Origin: DATHBP01 sp035296085
GTDB lineage: Bacteria > Actinomycetota > Actinomycetes > Propionibacteriales > Nocardioidaceae
Direction of reading: 5' to 3'
NCBI GenBank assembly: GCA_035296085.1
Contig: DATHBP010000183.1
Coordinates: 1-13,534 of the forward strand
Length of the DNA stretch: 13,534 nt
How positions within the stretch are numbered: the stretch's first letter is position 1; each line of letters opens with the position of its first letter. Made by a program: the position numbers and the translations under genes. Of the stretch, positions 9,388 through 13,534 are shown piece after piece. Below the pieces are notes generated by a model, which was not told the origin of the DNA, did not search any database, and was given only the letters and a program-made list of their open reading frames with translations.

Positions 9388-9474
9388 CGACTCCCTTCGC
9401 CGGTGCTAACCGGAGCAGGTTCGAGGGTCTGCGGCGGATCCGCACTCTCAGCGCCCGACGGCGCTCCCCTGTCG
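9388..9474 (-). promoter_or_regulatory. TPP riboswitch (THI element) controlling ykoEDC
   Basis: Read on the minus strand, all hallmark TPP aptamer elements are present in order: GGGG; a GC-rich hairpin AGCGCC-GTCG-GGCGCT; the invariant CTGAGA (9446-9451); an optional stem TGCGG/CCGCA; then ACCCTCGAACCTG; the CCGG-TTAGCA-CCGG hairpin (9400-9413); and GCGAAGGGA. P1 can form from CGAC (9471-9474) and GTCG (9388-9391). The aptamer ends 8 bases before the ykoE ATG, and its 3' P1 strand touches the GGAAG ribosome-binding site. There is no space for an intrinsic terminator, so TPP binding should block translation initiation. Confidence 0.95.
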
Positions 9475-9649
9475 TACGCGGACCAGGCTACAACGCGCGC
9501 CGACCTCCTCGACTGTCTCGAACTCGTGCTCGGTGACCGTGCCGAGACTTGGCTGCGCCAGTCGGATGCTCCCTCGACGCCGGTATCGTCGCCGCCATCG
9601 GCCGAGCAGGCGGTCGAGCACATCGCTTGATCGACATCATCGTGTTGTG

Positions 9650-9664
9650 GCGACCTCCGGTCGC
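9650..9664. repeat. Short inverted repeat in the leader of the REC-flavoenzyme gene
   Basis: GCGACC-TCC-GGTCGC is a perfect 6-bp inverted repeat with a 3-base centre. It ends 2 bases before the AAAGGG ribosome-binding site (9667-9672) of the gene starting at 9681. It could be a small leader hairpin or an operator, but such palindromes also arise by chance in GC-rich DNA. I see no gene in 9475-9680 and no convincing promoter. Confidence 0.4.
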
Positions 9665-9680
9665 TGAAAGGGCTGTGCGC

Positions 9681-11339
9681 ATGAGCAGACCATCCATAGT
9701 GACCGTCGACGACGATCCGGTGGTGTCGGCGGCCATTGGCCGTGACCTGCGGGAGCGGTACGGTGCCACGTACCGGGTAGTCGTGGCGACGTCGGGTGCA
9801 GAGGCGCTCGGAGCGGTCGCCGAGATCGTGCTTCGGGACCAGTCGGTGGCGTTGATCGCCGCTGACCAGCGGATGCCGGGGATGACCGGGATCGACATGC
9901 TCGAGCAAGCACGCGTGCACGTGCCCGGTGCGAAGCTGCTCCTGCTCACTGCTTATGCGGACACAGAGGTTGCGATCAAGGCGATCAACGACATCGGACT
10001 CGACCACTACCTGCTGAAGCCGTGGGACCCACCCGAGCAGCGCCTCTATCCCGTCATCGACGACTTGCTCGACGACTGGCAACGGGCCAACCCGGACCAC
10101 AGCTCGGAGATACGCGTTGTCGGGCACCGATGGTCTGAGCGCAGCCACACCATCAAGAACTTCCTTGCTCGCAACTACGTCCCCTACCGCTGGTATGACC
10201 TCGAGCGTGACGAAGAGGCGCAACGCCTGCAGGAGCTTGCCGGCGCGTCCGCCGCCGATCTTCCGCTGGTGCTGGTGCCCGATGGTGAGGTGCTGCGCTC
10301 GCCGTCGGCGCAACAGGTCGCAACTGCGCTCGGATTGCGCACCATCGCCAAGCATCCGCTCTACGACGTATGCATCGCCGGCGGCGGACCGGCCGGCTTG
10401 GCTGCTGCCGTGTACGCGGCCTCTGAGGGGCTCAGCACGGTAGTCGTCGAGCGCGAGGCGCCGGGCGGGCAGGCAGGTCAGAGCGCGGCAATCGAGAACT
10501 ACCTCGGTTTCCCGAAGGGTCTGTCCGGTTCGGATCTGAGCCAGCGCGCGATCGCGCAGGTGTCTCGCTTCGGCGCCGAGATGGTGCTTGCGCGTGACGT
10601 AGTCGGTTTGGAGACGCGCGGGCCAGTACGCGCGGTACAGCTGGATGGATCGGGTGAGATTGAGGCTCGGGCCCTGATCGTGGCGACGGGAGTCTCCTAT
10701 CGCCATCTCGACGCACCTGGGCTGGACGAGCTCACGGGACGTGGCGTCTACTACGGGGCGAACGCCAGCGATGCCGCTCAGTGCGAGGGGGAAGACGTCT
10801 ATATCGTCGGGGCCGCCAACTCGGCGGGCCAGGCAGCGCTGAGCTTCGCCCGCTTCGCCAAGCGGGTGGTTCTCGTCGTCCGCGGCTCGTCGTTCGCCCA
10901 GACGATGTCGAAGTACCTCGTCGAGCGCATAGCCTCGGCTCCCACCATCGAGGTGCGTTACCGCAGCGCGGTGGGCGCTGCGCACGGCGAGGGCAATCTC
11001 GAGCGGCTGACCATTGCCGACCTCGACTCCGGCGCGACCCAGGACGTGCCGGCTAGCTGGCTCTTCGTCTTCATCGGCGCATCTCCGCGCACCGACTGGC
11101 TCGGGCCGGCCGTCGTTCGCGACGACAAGGGATTCCTGGTTACGGGCCAAGACCTGCTGGGGGCAGGTCGCGGTGAGCGTTGGCCTCTTGCCCGTGAGCC
11201 GCTGGCGCTCGAGACAAGCGTGCCCGGCGTCTTTGCAGCGGGCGACGTGCGGCTGGAGTCCATGAAACGAGTGGCGTCAGCGGTGGGCGAAGGGGCCATG
11301 TCGGTCTACCAGGTCCACCGCTACCTGGCGACGCTGTGA
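9681..11339 (+). CDS. Response regulator receiver fused to thioredoxin-reductase-like FAD enzyme
   Basis: There are three modules in 552 residues. The REC domain (about 4-133) has an acidic pocket at D11-D12, phospho-acceptor D62 in ADQRMPGMTG, T90 and K113 (LLKPW). A glutaredoxin-like middle domain (about 143-222) has WSERSH where the active CxxC should be. The flavoenzyme domain (about 226-552) has FAD loop GGGPAG (234-239), a second nucleotide loop VGAANSAG (376-383) and C-terminal FAD motif FAAGDVR (518-524). The thioredoxin-reductase CATC is replaced by GANASDAAQC (359-368). Only two cysteines, C231 and C368, occur in the whole protein, so ordinary dithiol chemistry on thioredoxin is not possible. 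The start is ATG 9681, with AAAGGG at 9667-9672. The stop overlaps the downstream kinase start. Databases name this architecture a fused response regulator/thioredoxin-disulfide reductase. The output is probably NAD(P)H-dependent electron transfer, but the acceptor is unknown. Confidence 0.9.
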   Translation: MSRPSIVTVDDDPVVSAAIGRDLRERYGATYRVVVATSGAEALGAVAEIVLRDQSVALIAADQRMPGMTGIDMLEQARVHVPGAKLLLLTAYADTEVAIKAINDIGLDHYLLKPWDPPEQRLYPVIDDLLDDWQRANPDHSSEIRVVGHRWSERSHTIKNFLARNYVPYRWYDLERDEEAQRLQELAGASAADLPLVLVPDGEVLRSPSAQQVATALGLRTIAKHPLYDVCIAGGGPAGLAAAVYAASEGLSTVVVEREAPGGQAGQSAAIENYLGFPKGLSGSDLSQRAIAQVSRFGAEMVLARDVVGLETRGPVRAVQLDGSGEIEARALIVATGVSYRHLDAPGLDELTGRGVYYGANASDAAQCEGEDVYIVGAANSAGQAALSFARFAKRVVLVVRGSSFAQTMSKYLVERIASAPTIEVRYRSAVGAAHGEGNLERLTIADLDSGATQDVPASWLFVFIGASPRTDWLGPAVVRDDKGFLVTGQDLLGAGRGERWPLAREPLALETSVPGVFAAGDVRLESMKRVASAVGEGAMSVYQVHRYLATL

Positions 11340-12721
11340 TGCCCGCCGAGCACCTGCGCTCCCTCAGCCTCTTCGACGGTCTCAGCGACGAGCAGCTCGA
11401 CGAGATGGTCGCCGTGGGCGAGCAGGTGCATATCGAGCCGGGTGTCGACCTGTTCCACGAAGGTGAGCTCGCCGACCACTGGTGGGTGCTTCTCTCGGGT
11501 GCCATCGCGCTGATGCGGCACGTCGGACGAGAAGACGTCGTGGTCGGGACGATGGACGTCCCCGGCCGCTGGGCTGGCGGGTTCCGCGCCTGGGACGAGC
11601 AGGGCGCCTACCTGGCGACCGGCCGGGGAGCGGCCGAGGGGTGGGTCTTTCGGGTGTCGGCCGCTGACTTGCGCGAGAAGTCGAACGCGTGGTTCCCGTT
11701 TGCTGGCCACCTGATCGAAGGCCTGTACCGCACGGCTCGGAGCATCGAGTCGACCGCACGGCAGCGCGAGTCGCTGGTCGCTTTGGGCACCCTCGCCGCG
11801 GGCCTGGCACATGAGCTCAACAACCCCGCGGCTGCAAGCAGCCGGGCCGTTGACGCGCTCGAGCACGCGTGCGCCACGCTGCTCAGCTCCTTGGAACGGC
11901 TCGCGAGCAACGAAATCTCTGCCCAGCAGTTCCTTGCGTTGGACGCCCTGCGCCGAGACGTCGAGCCGCTCGCCAGCCCCCTTGCTCCGCTGGCCATGTC
12001 CGACCGCGAGGAGACGATCGCGTCCTGGCTCACCGAGCAAGGGGTGGCCCGGGCGTGGAGCCTCGCACCGACGCTGGCGGCTGCCGGCGTCGACATCGCC
12101 TGGTGCCGCCGCGCTGTGAGTGAGCTGGGAGACGCTGCCGGGCCGGGCCTGGAGTGGGTGGCCAGCACGTTCTCGATTACCACGCTGCTGTCGCAGATGA
12201 AGGATTCCACCCGCCGCATCTCTGAGCTCGTCGCCGCTGTTCGGTCCTACTCCCAGATGGACCGCGCATCCAGGCAGTCCATCGACGTGACACACGGCCT
12301 CGAGAGCACTCTGATCATGCTCGGTCACAAGCTCAAGGACGGCATCACGGTCGAGCGAGCCTACGGTGCCGATCTGCCGACGATCGAGGCCTACGCAGGT
12401 GAGCTCAACCAGGTGTGGACGAACCTCATCGACAACGCCGTCGACGCGATGGCGGGCGCCGGCACCTTGCGCGTCGCGACACGTAGTGACCGCGACGCAA
12501 TCGTTGTGGACATCGCCGACACCGGGCCAGGTCTAGCGCCGGAGGTCGCGGCGCGCGCGTTCGACGCGTTCTACACCACCAAGGACATCGGCAAAGGCAC
12601 GGGCTTAGGTCTCGACATAGCCCGACGCATCGTCGTCGAACGCCACGGCGGGGAGATCAGCATCAACCGCGAGGCCGGCGAGACGGTGCTCCGCGTCCGC
12701 CTGCCCGTTGACCGGTCCTAG
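11339..12721 (+). CDS. Cytoplasmic sensor histidine kinase with cNMP-binding-like domain
   Basis: The probable kinase partner of the preceding REC-flavoenzyme. It has 460 residues and no membrane segments. Residues 1-115 form a cyclic-nucleotide-binding-like beta roll (LFDGLSDEQL, ELADHWWVLLSGAIAL), but the phosphate-binding cassette FGE...R is not recognisable, so the ligand may not be a cyclic nucleotide. The H-box is LAAGLAHELNNPAA with H158. The catalytic domain has N-box NQVWTNLIDNAVDAM (N362, N366), G1 DTGPG (394-398), F-box FYTTK (411-415) and G2 GKGTGLGL (418-425). H158 lies 204 residues before N362, about twice the usual distance, because a helical insert of about 100 residues splits the dimerisation domain. 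The start is ATG 11339, overlapping the upstream stop as TGATG. GTG 11336 is an alternative that adds one residue. Overlap implies coupled translation with the REC protein. Confidence 0.9.
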   Translation: MPAEHLRSLSLFDGLSDEQLDEMVAVGEQVHIEPGVDLFHEGELADHWWVLLSGAIALMRHVGREDVVVGTMDVPGRWAGGFRAWDEQGAYLATGRGAAEGWVFRVSAADLREKSNAWFPFAGHLIEGLYRTARSIESTARQRESLVALGTLAAGLAHELNNPAAASSRAVDALEHACATLLSSLERLASNEISAQQFLALDALRRDVEPLASPLAPLAMSDREETIASWLTEQGVARAWSLAPTLAAAGVDIAWCRRAVSELGDAAGPGLEWVASTFSITTLLSQMKDSTRRISELVAAVRSYSQMDRASRQSIDVTHGLESTLIMLGHKLKDGITVERAYGADLPTIEAYAGELNQVWTNLIDNAVDAMAGAGTLRVATRSDRDAIVVDIADTGPGLAPEVAARAFDAFYTTKDIGKGTGLGLDIARRIVVERHGGEISINREAGETVLRVRLPVDRS

Positions 12722-12739
12722 CGCGGAGCGGCGAGTCGC

Positions 12740-12754
12740 GTCGCTGGCAGCGAC
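12740..12754. terminator. Candidate bidirectional hairpin between convergent genes
   Basis: GTCGCT-GGC-AGCGAC is a perfect 6-bp inverted repeat in the 53-base gap between the kinase stop (12721) and the convergent aminotransferase stop (12775). An alternative fold pairs AGTCGC (12734-12739) with GCGACT (12750-12755). There is no T tract on either strand, so if it terminates transcription it does so as an actinobacterial U-less hairpin. The position is right but the sequence evidence is modest. Confidence 0.35.
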
Positions 12755-12774
12755 TGAAACTCCGGCGAGTTGAC

Positions 12775-13428
12775 CTACCCCGCGCCCGTGAGCGAGTCGC
12801 GGCTGCCGGGAAACGAGGCTGGTCGCCAGCCGCGCAGTGAGCTGACCAAAGCCAGCCCCTCGTTGCAGTGCAAGTCGTCAACGTGCAGATTGCGCTCGCA
12901 GAGCCGTCCCTCGCGAACGAGGCGTGCCCGCTCCACACCGGGCAGGCAGCCGGCTTCCAGCGGCGGCGTGTACCACTCTCCGTCGAGTCGGACAGCGAGG
13001 TTGGCGATCGTGCTCTCCGTCAGCTGCCCGCGCTCGTTGACCAGCACCACATCGTCGGCGTCCGGGTGCCGGGCCCGCCGCTCGTCGTACGCCTCTCGCC
13101 GCGTGGTCTTGTGGCGAAGCCAGACGCTGCTCGAGCACACCGGTTCCCCATCTGCGACGAGGCGGATCGGCTGTGTCGAAGCGTCCGGTAGCGGACGAAG
13201 CTCGACCGCGACTGCGCCGGCAGGGCCTGCGGCGAGCCGGACTCGCGTGGGCTGCCGCACACCCGCCACCGCGTGGTGCAGCGTCGATCGCACGGCCGGG
13301 AGCTCGAGCCGGAACCCGAAGTAGTCGGCGGACGCAGACATGCGGGCCAGATGCGCGGGCTCGTTGCGCAGGCCCGCATCCGGCAGGTAGGCCATCGTCT
13401 CGAGCAGCTCGAAGCAGCCGGAAGGCAC
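12775..13428 (-). CDS. Class IV aminotransferase, PabC-like (aminodeoxychorismate lyase type)
   Basis: A PLP enzyme of fold type IV. The sequence matches the C-terminal PabC half of PabB-PabC fusions: FELLETM (6-12), HLARMSASADYFGF (26-39), the PLP lysine in HKTTRR (K107), VLVNERGQLTESTIANL (128-144, E138), TPPLEAGCLPGVERARL (154-170) and SLRGWRPA (197-204). The PabC reaction converts 4-amino-4-deoxychorismate to p-aminobenzoate and pyruvate on the way to folate. At 217 residues it is short for a free-standing PabC (about 270). GTG 13428 is the only ATG, GTG or TTG in frame before the window edge, and GAGGTGGAG lies about 10 bases upstream. The frame stays open to 13534, but that stretch does not look like the end of PabB, so I favour a stand-alone gene. 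The activity (lyase or transaminase) is unproven. Confidence 0.8.
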   Translation of the reverse strand: MPSGCFELLETMAYLPDAGLRNEPAHLARMSASADYFGFRLELPAVRSTLHHAVAGVRQPTRVRLAAGPAGAVAVELRPLPDASTQPIRLVADGEPVCSSSVWLRHKTTRREAYDERRARHPDADDVVLVNERGQLTESTIANLAVRLDGEWYTPPLEAGCLPGVERARLVREGRLCERNLHVDDLHCNEGLALVSSLRGWRPASFPGSRDSLTGAG

Positions 13429-13447
13429 CAGCGACGCACTCCACCTC

Positions 13448-13473
13448 GTTGCGCGATCGGCAACACGGTTGCC
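13448..13473. repeat. Overlapping GTTGC/GCAAC inverted repeats upstream of the aminotransferase gene
   Basis: Three alternating copies: GTTGC (13448-13452), GCAAC (13460-13464) and GTTGCC (13468-13473). The central arm can pair with either neighbour. GGCAAC-ACG-GTTGCC is a perfect 6-bp stem, and GTTGC-N7-GCAAC is the alternative. On the minus strand a -10-like CATACT (13475-13480) lies just upstream, though no -35 is seen at 17 bases. The arrangement fits an operator or an alternating leader hairpin for the gene starting at 13428. Confidence 0.4.
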
Positions 13474-13534
13474 TAGTATGACGCGCCGTGGCGCACCTCG
13501 CGGGGACCGTCGCTGGGACCGGTACGCGCACCCT

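Noticed and set aside
7309..9409. Long plus-strand open frames (to 627 codons) opposite ykoD and ykoE
   Set aside because: Their translations are Ser/Arg/Pro or Gln/Arg-rich shadows of the ABC ATPase coding frame, with no supporting start context.
9485..9513. Promoter for the ykoEDC operon just upstream of the riboswitch
   Set aside because: TAGCCT (9485-9490, minus strand) is a possible -10, but the -35 at 17 bases reads GTCGAG, too weak to list as a feature.
9403..9630. 75-codon plus-strand open frame over the riboswitch and the following gap
   Set aside because: It overlaps the TPP aptamer in antisense, has no ribosome-binding site and shows no recognisable sequence.
9207..11150. 647-codon open frame on the minus strand opposite the REC-flavoenzyme gene and across the riboswitch
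   Set aside because: It would run through the TPP aptamer and the ykoE start, and its translation has no recognisable family. The opposite strand encodes a well-defined three-module protein.
11321..12328. 335-codon minus-strand open frame opposite the histidine kinase
   Set aside because: The kinase boxes on the plus strand are complete and in order, and the antisense translation shows no domain.

Overview
The window reads as chromosomal DNA of a high-GC actinobacterium. Support for this: GTG starts are common, overlapping gene ends are frequent, the heat-shock operon carries a HAIR-type HspR operator instead of CIRCE, and the genes match families typical of actinomycetes. I cannot name the species. 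No phage, insertion sequence, CRISPR, tRNA or rRNA is visible.

Layout. (1) 1-3312, minus strand: the heat-shock operon dnaK-grpE-dnaJ. dnaJ is cut by the left edge. It has a clear promoter and a HAIR inverted repeat just upstream of dnaK. (2) 3382-6574, plus strand: two tandem, closely related, exported sulfatases of the N-acetylglucosamine-6-sulfatase (GNS) type, both with an intact formylglycine motif. (3) 6581-9474, minus strand: a TPP riboswitch followed by ykoE-ykoD-ykoC, a complete energy-coupling-factor (ECF) transporter for thiamine or its hydroxymethylpyrimidine (HMP) precursor. The three genes overlap. (4) 9681-12721, plus strand: a translationally coupled pair. The first gene is a response-regulator receiver domain fused to a redox-dead glutaredoxin-like domain and a thioredoxin-reductase-like flavoenzyme that lacks the redox CxxC. 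The second is a histidine kinase with an N-terminal cyclic-nucleotide-binding-like domain. (5) 12775-13428, minus strand: a stand-alone class IV aminotransferase resembling the PabC half of PabB-PabC fusions.

How the parts work together. The DnaK/GrpE/DnaJ module is the usual foldase cycle and is probably repressed by HspR. The YkoEDC module should be switched off by TPP at the level of translation, because the aptamer runs straight into the ykoE ribosome-binding site. The sulfatases probably remove sulfate esters outside the cytoplasm. They need a formylglycine-generating enzyme encoded elsewhere. The most unusual locus is the kinase plus REC-flavoenzyme pair. It looks like a two-component system whose output is an NAD(P)H/FAD enzyme rather than a transcription factor, and neither its input signal nor its electron acceptor can be read from the sequence.

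No gene-free stretch exceeds 300 bases. The longest are 3249-3481 (dnaK promoter, HAIR and a candidate sulfatase promoter) and 9380-9680 (TPP riboswitch plus a short inverted repeat).
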